The notes under the pieces: model-generated
Database searches by the model: none
What the model was told of the DNA's origin: nothing
The model's input: only the letters and a program-made list of their open reading frames with translations
Origin: Bacilliculturomica massiliensis
GTDB taxonomy: Bacteria > Bacillota > Clostridia > Peptostreptococcales > Anaerovoracaceae
Assembly: GCF_900605495.1 (NCBI RefSeq)
Contig: NZ_LR027600.1
Span: forward strand, 124,001 to 188,000
DNA: 64,000 nt
Direction: 5' to 3'
Shown here: in pieces, positions 27,751 through 37,024 of the stretch
Numbering within the stretch: position 1 is the stretch's first letter
How the letters are laid out: every line of letters begins with the position of its first letter
Translations under genes and position numbers: made by a program

Positions 27751-28380
27751 ATGGGAAAAGTCTATGTATTCGATCATCCGTTAATTCAGCACAAAACGGC
27801 GATGCTTCGCAAAAAAGAGACCAGTGTAAAGGATTTCAGAGAGCTTGTGAGAGAGATCTCCATGCTCATGGGCTATGAGGCCACGCGAAATCTCCAGCTG
27901 GAAGAGGTCGAGATCGAGACGCCCATTTGCTCCACTAAAGTAAAAATGCTGGCGGGGCAGGATATCGCCATCGTACCCATTCTCCGGGCCGGACTTGGAA
28001 TGGTGGACGGTATGCTGGCGCTGGTGCCCAACGCAAAGGTGGGACACGTAGGTCTGTACCGCGATCCCGAGACTCATGCGCCGGTGGAATATTACTGCAA
28101 GCTGCCCTCTGATATTGAACAGCGGGAGGTATTTGTGGTGGATCCCATGCTGGCTACCGGAGGTTCCGCTGCGGCGGCCATTGATTTTATCAAAGCCAGA
28201 GGCGGCAGAAGGATCATCTTCATGTGTCTCATCGCCGCGCCGGAGGGGATCGAAGTGCTGCAGAAGGCCCATCCCGATGTGGACATCTTCATCGCGGCCA
28301 AGGACGAGCGGCTGAACGAGCACGCATATATCGTACCGGGTCTGGGCGACGCCGGAGACCGGCTGTACGGCACGAAGTGA
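27751..28380 (+). CDS. upp: Uracil phosphoribosyltransferase
   Basis: This 209-aa enzyme salvages uracil: it joins it to PRPP to make UMP. The PRPP-binding motif is [16 protein letters not shown] (about residue 130), the uracil-binding C-terminus is [15 protein letters not shown], and the N-terminus ([12 protein letters not shown]) is typical. I take ATG 27751, which follows TTGGAGGTAATG at good spacing; an earlier in-frame ATG at 27703 lacks support. It is last in the prfA-tsaC-rpiB-upp run. Confidence 0.97.
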   Translation: MGKVYVFDHPLIQHKTAMLRKKETSVKDFRELVREISMLMGYEATRNLQLEEVEIETPICSTKVKMLAGQDIAIVPILRAGLGMVDGMLALVPNAKVGHVGLYRDPETHAPVEYYCKLPSDIEQREVFVVDPMLATGGSAAAAIDFIKARGGRRIIFMCLIAAPEGIEVLQKAHPDVDIFIAAKDERLNEHAYIVPGLGDAGDRLYGTK

Positions 28381-28625
28381 TCTGCGGCCGGGAGACGACG
28401 CGATGGCGGAGACCGGAGGAACGGTGAGATCACGCCGGGAAGCGCGGCGGCGAAAGGCTTAAAAAGGCTTTCACTGAAACGGCAAAACGATAAAAAATCG
28501 AGAATGACGGGAGATGGAACCGGGCTGCGGCGGGCCGGCGCCGAAAGGCAAGGGCCTGCGGACGGAATGCGGAAGCATGCGGTCCGGCGAACATCGAAAC
28601 GAGATAATGAGAAAAATGGAAGGGA

Positions 28626-28646
28626 AACTCCGCATGGGGCGGAGTT
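28626..28646 (+). promoter_or_regulatory. Perfect hairpin just upstream of the tyrS ribosome site
   Basis: AACTCCGC pairs with GCGGAGTT around the loop ATGGG, directly before GGAGGTAGGAG and the tyrS ATG. Its position could affect translation. I find no T-box consensus in the 279-base leader, so the usual tyrosine-sensing riboswitch of Firmicutes tyrS genes is not seen. Confidence 0.4.
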
Positions 28647-28659
28647 GGAGGTAGGAGAC

Positions 28660-29967
28660 ATGAAACAATTTATTCCGGACAATGTCAGCCAGTACACCAA
28701 TGTGTTTGATGTACTGCAGGAGAGAGGCTTTATTGAACAGACCACCCATGAGGAAGAGATACGCCAGATGCTGGGCAGGGAGAAGATCAAATTTTATATC
28801 GGCTTCGACCCCACGGCGGACTGCCTGCACGTAGGGCATTTCATGCAGGTCATCATCATGATGTGGATGCAGAAGTTCGGCCATACGCCCATCGTCCTCA
28901 TCGGAGGAGGCACGGGCATGGTGGGCGATCCCTCGGGCCGCACGGACATGCGGAGCATGATGACGCCGGAGACGATCCAGCACAACTGCGACCAGTTCAA
29001 AAAGCTGTTTGACAAGTTCATCGAGTTCGATGAGAATTTCCACTATGACGGCGTGGGAAAGACCGTGGAACCGGAGACGGGCAAAGCCGCCTGCGTGAAC
29101 AACGCCACCTGGCTGCTGCCGTTAAATTACATCGAGTTTATCCGGGACATCGGCAAGCATTTTTCCGTGAACAGCATGCTGCGGGCGGAGTGTTTTAAGC
29201 AGAGACTGGAGAAGGGCCTGTCCTTCCTGGAATTCAACTACATGCTCATGCAGTCCTACGATTTCATGATCATGGCCAGAGATCTGGACTGCAAAATGCA
29301 GTTCGGAGGAAACGACCAGTGGTCTAATATCCTCTTCGGCGTCGATCTGACCAGAAGAGAACTGCAGAAGCAGGTATACGGGATGACCTTCAGCCTGCTG
29401 ACCACCTCCGAGGGCGTCAAGATGGGCAAGACCCAGAAGGGCGCGCTGTGGCTGGACGGCGGGAAGACGTCTCCCTACGAGTTCTACCAGTACTGGAGAA
29501 ACGTGGAGGACGCGGACGTGAACAAGTGTCTGAGAATGCTTACCTTCCTGCCCATGGACGAGGTGAACCGGCTGTCCGCCCTGAAGGACGCGGAGATCAA
29601 CCACGCCAAGGAAGTGCTGGCCTTTGAGGTGACGAAGCTGGTCCACGGCGAGGAGGAAGCGCAGAAGGCCCAGGACGCAGCCAGAGCGCTCTTTGCCGGC
29701 GGCGGAGCTATGGATCACGTGCCCGCAACATCCTTCGACGCGTCGCTGTTTGAAGGGGAAGGCATGGGGCTGGTTTCCCTGATGAAGGAAGTCAAGCTGG
29801 TTCCCTCAAACGGCGAGGGATTCCGGGCCATCGAGCAGGGCGGCGTGTCTGTGGACGACGTGAAGGTCACCGATCCCAAGATGAAAGTCACGAAGGATAT
29901 GTTCCACGACGGAGCTCTTCTGATCAGGAAAGGCAAGAAAACGTTCCATAAGATCGAACTGAAATAA
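28660..29967 (+). CDS. tyrS: Tyrosyl-tRNA synthetase
   Basis: This 435-aa class I synthetase charges tRNA-Tyr with tyrosine. The HIGH motif appears as HVGH (about residue 55), the KMSKS loop as KMGKTQ (about residue 253), and YGMTF, DQWSNI and the S4-like C-terminus ([15 protein letters not shown]) fit the family. I chose ATG 28660 (MKQFIPDNV), which follows GGAGGTAGGAG; a long upstream in-frame extension to 28504 is GC-rich leader and unlikely to be translated. It ends before a strong terminator. Confidence 0.96.
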   Translation: MKQFIPDNVSQYTNVFDVLQERGFIEQTTHEEEIRQMLGREKIKFYIGFDPTADCLHVGHFMQVIIMMWMQKFGHTPIVLIGGGTGMVGDPSGRTDMRSMMTPETIQHNCDQFKKLFDKFIEFDENFHYDGVGKTVEPETGKAACVNNATWLLPLNYIEFIRDIGKHFSVNSMLRAECFKQRLEKGLSFLEFNYMLMQSYDFMIMARDLDCKMQFGGNDQWSNILFGVDLTRRELQKQVYGMTFSLLTTSEGVKMGKTQKGALWLDGGKTSPYEFYQYWRNVEDADVNKCLRMLTFLPMDEVNRLSALKDAEINHAKEVLAFEVTKLVHGEEEAQKAQDAARALFAGGGAMDHVPATSFDASLFEGEGMGLVSLMKEVKLVPSNGEGFRAIEQGGVSVDDVKVTDPKMKVTKDMFHDGALLIRKGKKTFHKIELK

Positions 29968-29994
29968 GGCCGATAAGCGATATATAGCGCAAGG

Positions 29995-30031
29995 CGGAGA
30001 CGCTTCTGAAAGGAATCGTCTCCGTCTTTTT
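29995..30031 (+). terminator. Terminator after tyrS
   Basis: CGGAGACG pairs with CGTCTCCG around a 14-base loop and is followed by TCTTTTT. The pairing is exact. Confidence 0.85.
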
Positions 30032-30350
30032 GATTATGTAGGAAATGTCGCCGTTCTTTGGCGATATTGACGGAATAACAAAATAGCCTGCATTGTGAAG
30101 GTGAGCCCGCAGCGCGAATAAGGATATTTCCGTATGTTCCCAGATCGCGGACTCGGGGGGATACAAGCGCAGCACAGAAAATAGTCGAAAAAAATGATAA
30201 TCAATGAAACTATTTTTTCGCGGGTCCCGTCTAACTCATATCTTGGTTCAAGAGGCAGAAACAGAGCATAGAAAAGAGAGGAAGATTTTCCCTCTAAACA
30301 ATGTTGTCAGGGGAAGATGGGGGCTTAAGGATTTCGTAAGGAAATGCAGA

Positions 30351-30380
30351 TTGACACTGTACTAGGTGTCGTAGTACACT
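30351..30380 (+). promoter_or_regulatory. Promoter with overlapping inverted-repeat operator of the ABC operon
   Basis: TTGACA (30351-30356) and TACACT (30375-30380) are 18 bases apart. Within this interval, TGTACTA (30358-30364) and TAGTACA (30372-30378) form a perfect inverted repeat with a 7-base spacer that overlaps the -10. Symmetry and placement are those of a repressor site; the motif resembles operators of YtrA-type GntR regulators, but no regulator gene is adjacent. Confidence 0.65.
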
Positions 30381-30468
30381 AAGATTATGATTGCCGACCC
30401 GGATCCATTTTCGGTTCGGAAACGCCCGTTTTGGGGAAAACGGACGGATGAAAAAAGGGGATTTATAT

Positions 30469-31446
30469 ATGACGCAGAACAAGTCGGAGAAGCCGCTCAT
30501 CAGCGTAAAGCACGTGCGAAAGATCTACCGGATGGGCGAGGAAAAGGTCGTGGCGCTGGATGATGTGAGTCTGGACATCTACAAAGGGGAAATCGTGTGC
30601 TTTCTCGGTACTTCGGGATCGGGAAAGTCTACGTTTTTGAATATGGTGGCCGGGTTGGAAAAGCCTTCTAAGGGCGAGATCATCATCGGAGGGGTCCCCA
30701 TTCACAAGTTGAATGAGGAGCGCGTCACACTGTTCCGGCAGAAGAACATCGGTTTTATTTTTCAGGCCTATCACCTGATGCCGATGATGACCGCACTGGA
30801 AAATGTCAGTCTCCCGCTGATCTTTCAGGGCATGGACAAAAAAAAGCGGGAGAAGATTTCCCGGGAAGTGATGGCCGCCGTGGGATTGAAGGGTTACGAG
30901 AAGCGAAAACCCACGCAGATGTCCGGCGGTCAGCAGCAGCGGGTGGGGATCGCCAGGGCGCTGGTGGGTACGCCGAAGATCATCTTCGCCGACGAGCCCA
31001 CGGGAAACCTGGACACCAACACCACCAAGGAGGTCATGGATCTGATCGTCCGTCAGGTGAAACGGCACGGTCAGACGCTGATCCTGGTGACCCATGACCG
31101 CAGTATCGCGGCCTACGCGGACAAGGTGGTGACCATACAGGACGGAAATATCCTGCACGTCAGGGAAAACCGGCATCCCGCGGTGATGTTGGAAGAACAG
31201 GAGCCCGCGGCGGGACAGGAAGAGACGGATGGGACGGACCCGGCAGGGGGCCAGAAACCGGCGAAAGAACAGGAGCGTCCCAAAGGGCTGAAACTCACAA
31301 AAGAACCCATATCGGCAGACGAAAGAACGCCGAATGAAACCATAGAGACAGAAGGACCGAAGACGGTCTCGGACCGGGATGAGAAAAAAGATGCACAGCA
31401 CAGAGAAGCAGGAATTTCAAAAGGGAACAAGGAGGAAGCGCAGTAA
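30469..31446 (+). CDS. ABC transporter ATP-binding protein, MacB/LolD type
   Basis: This 325-aa protein energises the FtsX-like permease encoded at 33519. The ABC domain (about 14-235) has Walker A GTSGSGKST, the signature MSGGQQQRVGIARAL, Walker B IIFADEPTGNL and the His switch VTHD. The last 85 residues or so form a charged, Pro/Glu/Lys-rich tail, which is unusual for this family and may be disordered. ATG 30469 follows AAAAGGGG at 8 bases; the longer frame from 30391 runs into the promoter. The next gene starts one base after this stop, so the three genes form an operon. Confidence 0.92.
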   Translation: MTQNKSEKPLISVKHVRKIYRMGEEKVVALDDVSLDIYKGEIVCFLGTSGSGKSTFLNMVAGLEKPSKGEIIIGGVPIHKLNEERVTLFRQKNIGFIFQAYHLMPMMTALENVSLPLIFQGMDKKKREKISREVMAAVGLKGYEKRKPTQMSGGQQQRVGIARALVGTPKIIFADEPTGNLDTNTTKEVMDLIVRQVKRHGQTLILVTHDRSIAAYADKVVTIQDGNILHVRENRHPAVMLEEQEPAAGQEETDGTDPAGGQKPAKEQERPKGLKLTKEPISADERTPNETIETEGPKTVSDRDEKKDAQHREAGISKGNKEEAQ

Positions 31447-31447
31447 G

Positions 31448-33526
31448 ATGAACAGTGTGTATCGGAAGGATGAGGGGAAAAAGAATTTGGAGCTGTCCAT
31501 GAACCGGGCAGTGGCCGTACTGACGATGGTGGCGGTCATCTGCGGAATGTTTTTTGGCATGGCGGGGAGGCCAGTTTATGCAGATGCGATCTCTGATCTG
31601 ATTATAGATTTTGAAGGGGATTATTTTGCATCCCAGGGTGCACAAGATGTGAAAGTCACATTTTCAATAAAAAATAATGCGCCGCTTGGAGGAAGTACTT
31701 ATAATTATAGGGCTGAGTTGAGCGTGGGAAATGATCTGTCGGTTTCCAGCGGAAACAGCACGGCTGCTACAACATTGGAGCCGGGCGATAAGGATTCACG
31801 CACATTTAAGATCGATGTCGCAAGAAGGGCGTCGGTTAACAGTCACACGCTGACATTGATATTATATGATTCAAACAGCGGAGCTAAATTAACAGAAAAG
31901 CGTGCGTCAATAGAAATCGCCGAAGATCTGAATCCACAAAGCAGTGCCAAGAATGCAGCGGTAGATATTGTATATAAATTATCGAATGAAGATGGAATTA
32001 TCGCGGGTGATGTGACAACCATTAATCTCGAAATATTTAATCGTGGAAATACAGAAATCAAGAATGCCCAAGTAAGTTTAAATTTGCCTGACGGGATGTC
32101 GATCAATAATGCGGCGGGTTATGTGAACGCTGGATATATCCTTGTAGGCAGTACATTTAAGTGTAAGTTTCCTCTAACTGGGGATGAAACATTAACTTCG
32201 AAGAATTACCCCATAACGGTTAAGATTACAGGGGCGGATTCCTCCAACGATTCCGTATCGCTAGAGCAGACGCTGTACATTCCGGTCAAGGGTACCGGTG
32301 AAAAGCTTTCTGCCAAGGACATCGAGATCACGGGGATCAGCATTCCCCAGCAGGTCATGGCGGGGGATGAGTTCACGCTGGCTTTCGATGTGGCCAACAG
32401 GGGAACGTCCAGCTTAAAGGACGCCAAAGTCACGGTGGAAGTGCCGGAAGGGCTGGCCAACAAGACGAAGAACGTCTTCGTCATCACAGGACTGGAAGCC
32501 GGGAAGACCCAGCGGTGCAGCCTGACCCTGTTTAGCCCGAAAAAGACGGAAAAAGACGAATATCAGATGCTGAAGATCACTGCGGAGGCGTCGTCCTCCT
32601 CCTCGTCCGGAGAAAACAGCGGAAAGACGGTGACGGTGAGCCAGTATGCGGGGACCATGGTCAAGAATCTGGGCGGCGCGGAAAAGACGCCTCAGCTTAT
32701 GATCTCCAATTACAGTTACGGCGGTTCTTATGTTCAGGCGGGAGATGACTTCGGCCTGAATCTGGGACTTTACAATACCAGCGCCACGCAGGATCTGGTC
32801 AATGTGAAGGTAACAGTAACGGCGGACGACGGGACGTTTATTCCCGTAAAGTCCAGCAACGCTTTCTTTGTGGATAAGATCGAAGCAAAGGGTTCCGCCG
32901 CCCATTCCATCGTGATGAACGCGAAGCGGGACGCGGAGCAGAAGACCTATTCCCTGACCGTTGATATGTCCTATGAGGATACGGCGGGCAATGCATTTAC
33001 ATCCAAAGATGTGATCTCGATCCCGGTGATGCAGGAGACCAGGCTGGTAGTAGACGATCTGGTGGCGCCTCCGGAGCTTTACACAGGCATGCAGTCCAGC
33101 CTTTCCGTTGAATTTTACAATATGGGAAAGACTGTTCTGAATAATCTCCGGGTCAACGTGGAGGGCGATTTTGACGCGTCTCAGTCCAACATGTATTATG
33201 TGGGCAATATGGAGACCGGAAAGAGCGATTCTTATGATTTTACTTTTATCCCCAGGCAGAGCGGGCCTATGACGGGAACGGTCACGTTCACCTATGAAGA
33301 CGCCGCAGGGAATGAGCAGCGCTATGAGAAGCCCTTCGAGGTCACCATCATGGAAGAGGTTCCATGGGAGGATCCGGGCATGATGGACCCCACGGAAACG
33401 GAGAAGAAAATTCCGTGGATCCCCATTTCCATAGCTGGAGCTGCAGCAGTGGCGGTCATCGGACTGATCGTGTGGAGAAAGCATCGCAAGAAGAAGCGGG
33501 AGCAGGAGATGGAAATCGATGAATAA
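31448..33526 (+). CDS. Secreted beta-domain protein with C-terminal membrane anchor, ABC operon partner
   Basis: This 692-aa protein has a signal peptide (hydrophobic run AVAVLTMVAVICGMFFGM, then VYADA as a cleavage region) and several CARDB/S-layer-like beta domains with repeats of VTVEVPEG and FDVANRGTSSLKDAKV type. A single helix near the end (about 652-674) and a Lys/Arg tail fix it in the membrane. It may pass substrate between the membrane pump and the outside, like MacA in Gram-negatives; that is inference. The DNA from about 31600 to 32270 is clearly more AT-rich than the rest of the gene. ATG 31448 follows AAGGAGGAA. Confidence 0.8.
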   Translation: MNSVYRKDEGKKNLELSMNRAVAVLTMVAVICGMFFGMAGRPVYADAISDLIIDFEGDYFASQGAQDVKVTFSIKNNAPLGGSTYNYRAELSVGNDLSVSSGNSTAATTLEPGDKDSRTFKIDVARRASVNSHTLTLILYDSNSGAKLTEKRASIEIAEDLNPQSSAKNAAVDIVYKLSNEDGIIAGDVTTINLEIFNRGNTEIKNAQVSLNLPDGMSINNAAGYVNAGYILVGSTFKCKFPLTGDETLTSKNYPITVKITGADSSNDSVSLEQTLYIPVKGTGEKLSAKDIEITGISIPQQVMAGDEFTLAFDVANRGTSSLKDAKVTVEVPEGLANKTKNVFVITGLEAGKTQRCSLTLFSPKKTEKDEYQMLKITAEASSSSSSGENSGKTVTVSQYAGTMVKNLGGAEKTPQLMISNYSYGGSYVQAGDDFGLNLGLYNTSATQDLVNVKVTVTADDGTFIPVKSSNAFFVDKIEAKGSAAHSIVMNAKRDAEQKTYSLTVDMSYEDTAGNAFTSKDVISIPVMQETRLVVDDLVAPPELYTGMQSSLSVEFYNMGKTVLNNLRVNVEGDFDASQSNMYYVGNMETGKSDSYDFTFIPRQSGPMTGTVTFTYEDAAGNEQRYEKPFEVTIMEEVPWEDPGMMDPTETEKKIPWIPISIAGAAAVAVIGLIVWRKHRKKKREQEMEIDE

Positions 33527-34874
33527 CAGAGATTTACTCAGCATCTGTGCGAGAAATCTGCTGCGGCGGAGAACCAGAACTCTGCTGGCCGTAGTCGGCG
33601 TCGTGGTCGGCACCTGCGCTATCATCGTCATGCTGTCCATTGGATTCGGACTTTCCGCCAGCTTTCAGGAGCAGATCGAAAGCTATGGAAACCTGCATCT
33701 GGTCAACGTGTACAGCAACGGCGGGGGAAACATGGGCGGCAACAATCCGGCAGGGGACAAAAATTATGGAAAGCTGAACGATAAAAATATCGCAGCTATC
33801 GACAAGATCCCCGAGGTAGATGCAGTGTCGCCGGTCATCTCCGAATATCTGACTTTCGGCATCGGCAAGTATATCATGCAGGCTGATGTAATGGGCATCT
33901 ATCCCAATGTCATGGAGAAATTCGGCTATGAGCTGCAGGAAGGCCGCCTTTTGACCGCGGGCGACAAGAATGTGGTGGTGTTCGGCAATCAGGTGCCAAG
34001 CTGGTTTTACAACCCGAAAAAAACCGCCTATGCAGGATGGGGCGGCGACGCACAGGTGGATGTGCTCACCGATAAGCTGATCATCACCGGGGACATGAGT
34101 TACGGACAGAAGCGGCAGAACAGCAACAGCGGCGGACAGGAAGAAAAGATAAAGTATACGGAATATAAGGCCAAAGGCGTGGGCGTGCTGGCAAATCCCA
34201 ACGACGATTCGGCCTGGAATGTATTCATGAGTTTTGACGCGCTGAAAAAAATTCAGGACGATCTGAAAAGAGCGCGGAAGGAAAATGTTACATCCAATCA
34301 GTCCAACGAATATAATCGGGCTATGGTGTACGTGGGAGATATCAACGATGTGGAGGAAGTGAGCGAATACATCCGGGAGACTCTGGGCCTGCAGACCAGC
34401 AGCCTGAACGACTGGCTGAAATCCATGCAGGACACGGCCCGCATGATCCAGGGCATTCTGGGCGGAATCGGCGCGATCTCGCTGCTTGTGGCGGCGCTGG
34501 GCATTGCCAATACCATGATCATGTCCATCTACGAGAGAACGAAGGAGATCGGCGTCATGAAGGTCATCGGAGCAAATCTGCCGGATATCCGGAAGATGTT
34601 CCTGCTTGAGGCGGCTATGATCGGCGGGATCGGCGGTTTTCTGGGAGTGGGGATCAGCTTTCTGATCTCGCTGGCCATGAACACGGTGCTGCTGCCCTTT
34701 ATGCAGATGGCGCTGGGCGCCATGGGCGGAGGCGGTTCGGTGGTCTCCATCATCCCCTGGTGGGTAGCGGCGGGCGGCTTTGTCTTTGCGATCTTCATCG
34801 GTGTGGTCTCCGGGTATTATCCGGCCAGACGGGCCATGAATCTCAGCGCTCTGGAAAGCCTGAAGAACGAGTAG
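33519..34874 (+). CDS. MacB/FtsX-like ABC transporter permease
   Basis: This 451-aa protein is the membrane part of the ABC system. One helix near the start (about 24-45) is followed by a large outside MacB-type periplasmic-like domain (about 48-310), then three helices and the FtsX core (about 315-445) with NTMIMSIYERTKEIGVMKVIGA, a family hallmark. The start overlaps the stop of the previous gene, so translation is coupled. Substrate is unknown; such systems export peptides, antibiotics or lipoproteins. A hairpin at 35149-35190 ends the transcript. Confidence 0.92.
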   Translation: MNNRDLLSICARNLLRRRTRTLLAVVGVVVGTCAIIVMLSIGFGLSASFQEQIESYGNLHLVNVYSNGGGNMGGNNPAGDKNYGKLNDKNIAAIDKIPEVDAVSPVISEYLTFGIGKYIMQADVMGIYPNVMEKFGYELQEGRLLTAGDKNVVVFGNQVPSWFYNPKKTAYAGWGGDAQVDVLTDKLIITGDMSYGQKRQNSNSGGQEEKIKYTEYKAKGVGVLANPNDDSAWNVFMSFDALKKIQDDLKRARKENVTSNQSNEYNRAMVYVGDINDVEEVSEYIRETLGLQTSSLNDWLKSMQDTARMIQGILGGIGAISLLVAALGIANTMIMSIYERTKEIGVMKVIGANLPDIRKMFLLEAAMIGGIGGFLGVGISFLISLAMNTVLLPFMQMALGAMGGGGSVVSIIPWWVAAGGFVFAIFIGVVSGYYPARRAMNLSALESLKNE

Positions 34875-34904
34875 AGACGGCTGGTGGCCGAACAGCGGAC
34901 GGCA

Positions 34905-35060
34905 GAGGTGCTTCGGCTGGGTTTTGCAGCAGAGGTGCTTCGGTCGGGGTGCTGTGGCCGGGTTTTGCGGCTGAGGTGCTTCGGTCGGGGTGCTGTTGCC
35001 AGGGTGTTACGGCTGGGGGGCTTCGGTCGGGGTGCTGTGGCTGGGGTGCTGTGGCTGGCG
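34905..35060. repeat. Degenerate GC-rich minisatellite
   Basis: Imperfect tandem copies of a G-rich unit (GGTGCTTCGGTCGGGGTGCT and shorter variants) occupy this stretch, roughly one every 40-45 bases and then more closely spaced. An open frame crosses it, but it has no ribosome site, no initiation context and a biased repeat composition, so I do not treat it as a gene. Confidence 0.7.
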
Positions 35061-35148
35061 GCCAACTGCCAACGGAAGACACAGCCGCAGGAAGGCCAAA
35101 CACTGAGTAAGGCCAATTTCAAGGAAAAATCAAACATTACGGAAAGTC

Positions 35149-35192
35149 AAATAGGTGAAAACCGTAAAAAATATCGGTTTTCACCTATTTTT
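35149..35192 (+). terminator. Hairpin 1: terminator of the ABC operon, member of a repeat family
   Basis: A perfect 16-base stem (35149-35164 with 35075-type partner at 35175-35190) around the loop TAAAAAATAT ends in TTTTT. It fits a rho-independent terminator and closely resembles the hairpin at 37025-37068 on the other side of the IS element. Confidence 0.75.
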
Positions 35193-35357
35193 GCGGTAAA
35201 ACCGGCTGTAATGTCTTCAGTTTTACGGGGAATGAATGGTACCCCATGTCAAGGACAATATCAATTTTTGATTTCCCTATTTTTTGGAATCAAGGTTTGG
35301 ATAAACCTGCATGTTAGACAGTTGCTTTTTGTGTGCCCTGAATCATGGACAGCATGT

Positions 35358-36476
35358 TCAGGTGCTCTTTCTTTGATCGTTATCCTGGGCATTGTCCTTC
35401 GCAGGGAAGCTGGAACAGACGCCTGTTCCTTTTCTGCAAGGCTGTTCGACTGCACAGCCAGGCCTGCTGTTTCCTGGCTCCGCTTCCGCTCCCAATTCGC
35501 AAACCGGTTTGTGCGCAGCTGGCACAGCCGGTTTGTTGGGAATGTTTAATGGATACATTCCCGTCGTACAAAATTCATAGAACTCGGTTGGTGAAAGCTT
35601 TGCCAGATCCCACTGGTATCGCCGGTTGTTGTAATAATCCATGTATTCGTCCACCACCGCCTTTACGTCCTTCCATTCCTTGCACTCACCCAGTTTTTCC
35701 TTGATGTGATCCTTCATATGGCCAAAGAAGCTTTCCTGTGGCGCATTATCCCAGCAATTGCCCTTCCGCGACATCGAACGCCGCAGCTGCTTATCCGTCA
35801 GGAGGTTGATAAAGCAGTGGCTGGTATAATGGCACCCTTGATCACTATGAACGATCGTCTCGGCGGTGAGCGCGATGCCATGCCGATCAACAAGCTGTTT
35901 TACTGTCTCCAAAACGAAGTCCATTTCCAGCGATTCGCTCACTACGTACGACAGGATCTCTTTCGTAAAGGCATCCAGAATGGTCGACAGGTAAGCAAAT
36001 GTCCCGTTGTAAGGCAGGTACGTGATATCCGTCAGCAGTACCGTCCTCGGTCCATAGCATTCAAATTCACGCCGGAGTAAGTTCTCCGCAACGTTGTCCG
36101 TCTTCAGCGCCCTGGCCATCCGCCGATAGGGATTCGCCTTCCTGATCGGACACGACAGGTTGTACTTGTTCATCAAGCGGCGGATCTTCTTCTGATTCAT
36201 GATGACGGGTGGATCCTGATGCAGCAGCGCCATATGGATACCGCGGGCCCCCTTGGTGTAGCCATGCATCTTGTAAGCGCCAAGAATCTGATCGAACGCT
36301 CTGCGATCCGCTGCCTCTCGCCGTTCCCGGATCGGAGCCGCTTTTACCCAAGCGTAATAGCCGCTTCTGGATACCCCTGCGATCCGGCACAGTTCTGACA
36401 CACAAAGCGGGGGCTCTCCGGCCGCGATCGTTTGATCGATCACTTCAAATACAAAGGAAGATTCATTCATTAGCAA
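35358..36476 (-). CDS. IS3-family transposase OrfB (DDE integrase)
   Basis: This 372-aa product holds the catalytic DDE core: D in VLLTDITYLP, D in IVHSDQGCHYTS and E in NAPQESFFGHMK, with the usual spacing, plus the HTH_21-like start LCRIAGVSRSGYYAW. In this family it works fused to OrfA after a -1 frameshift. The frame is open upstream of the TTG used here, all the way to the A8 run at 36511-36518. About 60 residues after the usual end (PTEFYEF) are extra and Cys/Pro-rich, so the original stop may have been lost. Confidence 0.9.
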   Translation of the reverse strand: MLMNESSFVFEVIDQTIAAGEPPLCVSELCRIAGVSRSGYYAWVKAAPIRERREAADRRAFDQILGAYKMHGYTKGARGIHMALLHQDPPVIMNQKKIRRLMNKYNLSCPIRKANPYRRMARALKTDNVAENLLRREFECYGPRTVLLTDITYLPYNGTFAYLSTILDAFTKEILSYVVSESLEMDFVLETVKQLVDRHGIALTAETIVHSDQGCHYTSHCFINLLTDKQLRRSMSRKGNCWDNAPQESFFGHMKDHIKEKLGECKEWKDVKAVVDEYMDYYNNRRYQWDLAKLSPTEFYEFCTTGMYPLNIPNKPAVPAAHKPVCELGAEAEPGNSRPGCAVEQPCRKGTGVCSSFPAKDNAQDNDQRKST

Positions 36477-36481
36477 TGCAC

Positions 36482-36883
36482 CTACTTCCTTGTATTCTTG
36501 ATCGAGGTAATTTTTTTTAAAAACTCAACCTCCTGACGGAGGTACTGTACCTCATGCAGAAGATCACGGATCGCCGCTTCGGGCGTATCCCCAATTAGGG
36601 GCAGTTCTCTCCTGCTCGTGGGACCTTCCCGGAACCCCTCCGGCCGCTTTGCTTCCTTGCGGATCATGGAAGAAATACCGCTGATCCGGCTCTCGCCCAG
36701 AATGCTCATCGGAAATCCATGCTCCTCAAGGATCTGCCGGGGCAGCTTCCCCTTTCTATATTCTTGATAAAAGAGTTCCTTGAATTCTTTCGTGAGATAG
36801 AGGGTGTTGGGTGTAACGTTGTAGGTATATGGGTTCTCTTGCAGCAGTTTTATCTGCTCTTCTGTGAACGGTATTTTGCTCAT
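36482..36883 (-). CDS. IS3-family OrfA with programmed -1 frameshift site
   Basis: This 133-aa product has an N-terminal helix-turn-helix region (about 10-75) that binds the element's ends and a coiled-coil segment near the end (VQYLRQEVEFLKK). On the minus strand the coding sequence contains T5 followed by A8 just before the stop. Slipping one base back there joins OrfA to OrfB without any stop in between, as expected for A-AAA-AAA slippery sites of IS3 elements. Start has the ribosome site GGAGG before ATG. Confidence 0.88.
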   Translation of the reverse strand: MSKIPFTEEQIKLLQENPYTYNVTPNTLYLTKEFKELFYQEYRKGKLPRQILEEHGFPMSILGESRISGISSMIRKEAKRPEGFREGPTSRRELPLIGDTPEAAIRDLLHEVQYLRQEVEFLKKITSIKNTRK

Positions 36884-37024
36884 GACGACCTCCTGATGTC
36901 CCTAGCGTACCATACACAAAAGCGAATGTCTATTTTGCAGGATGCACCAAAACCCTAGCGGGCTGTGTGTCCATAATTGGGGTATCTAAAATCTGGTCGT
37001 GTCCACACTTATGGGTACAGTATA

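Larger units (their letters stand above)
29968..30468. other. Intergenic region between tyrS and the ABC operon
   Basis: This region holds the tyrS terminator, two weaker stem-loops (one near 30046-30072, one near 30178-30222 with AAAATAGT and ACTATTTT arms followed by TTC), and the promoter/operator at 30351-30380. No gene is seen; an in-frame upward extension of the ABC gene to 30391 overlaps the promoter and is not used. Confidence 0.5.
35238..37021 (-). mobile_element. IS3-family insertion sequence
   Basis: The element carries an orfA (HTH plus coiled coil) and orfB (DDE integrase) pair read on the minus strand, the layout of IS3-family elements. Possible ends share GTACCC and GGACA: GGTACCCC near 35239-35246 on the left, and, on the minus strand, TGTACCC near 37014-37020 on the right. 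A second TACCCC/GGACA copy about 40 bases inside the right end makes the exact boundary uncertain. I could not see a clear target-site duplication. Confidence 0.75.

Noticed and set aside
28381-28660. Possible T-box riboswitch before tyrS
   Set aside because: I looked for the conserved T-box core and the terminator/antiterminator pair and did not find them.
34884-35549. Plus-strand open frame of 221 codons after the ABC operon
   Set aside because: It crosses the minisatellite, a perfect terminator and the end of the IS element, has no ribosome site and reads as low-complexity repeats.
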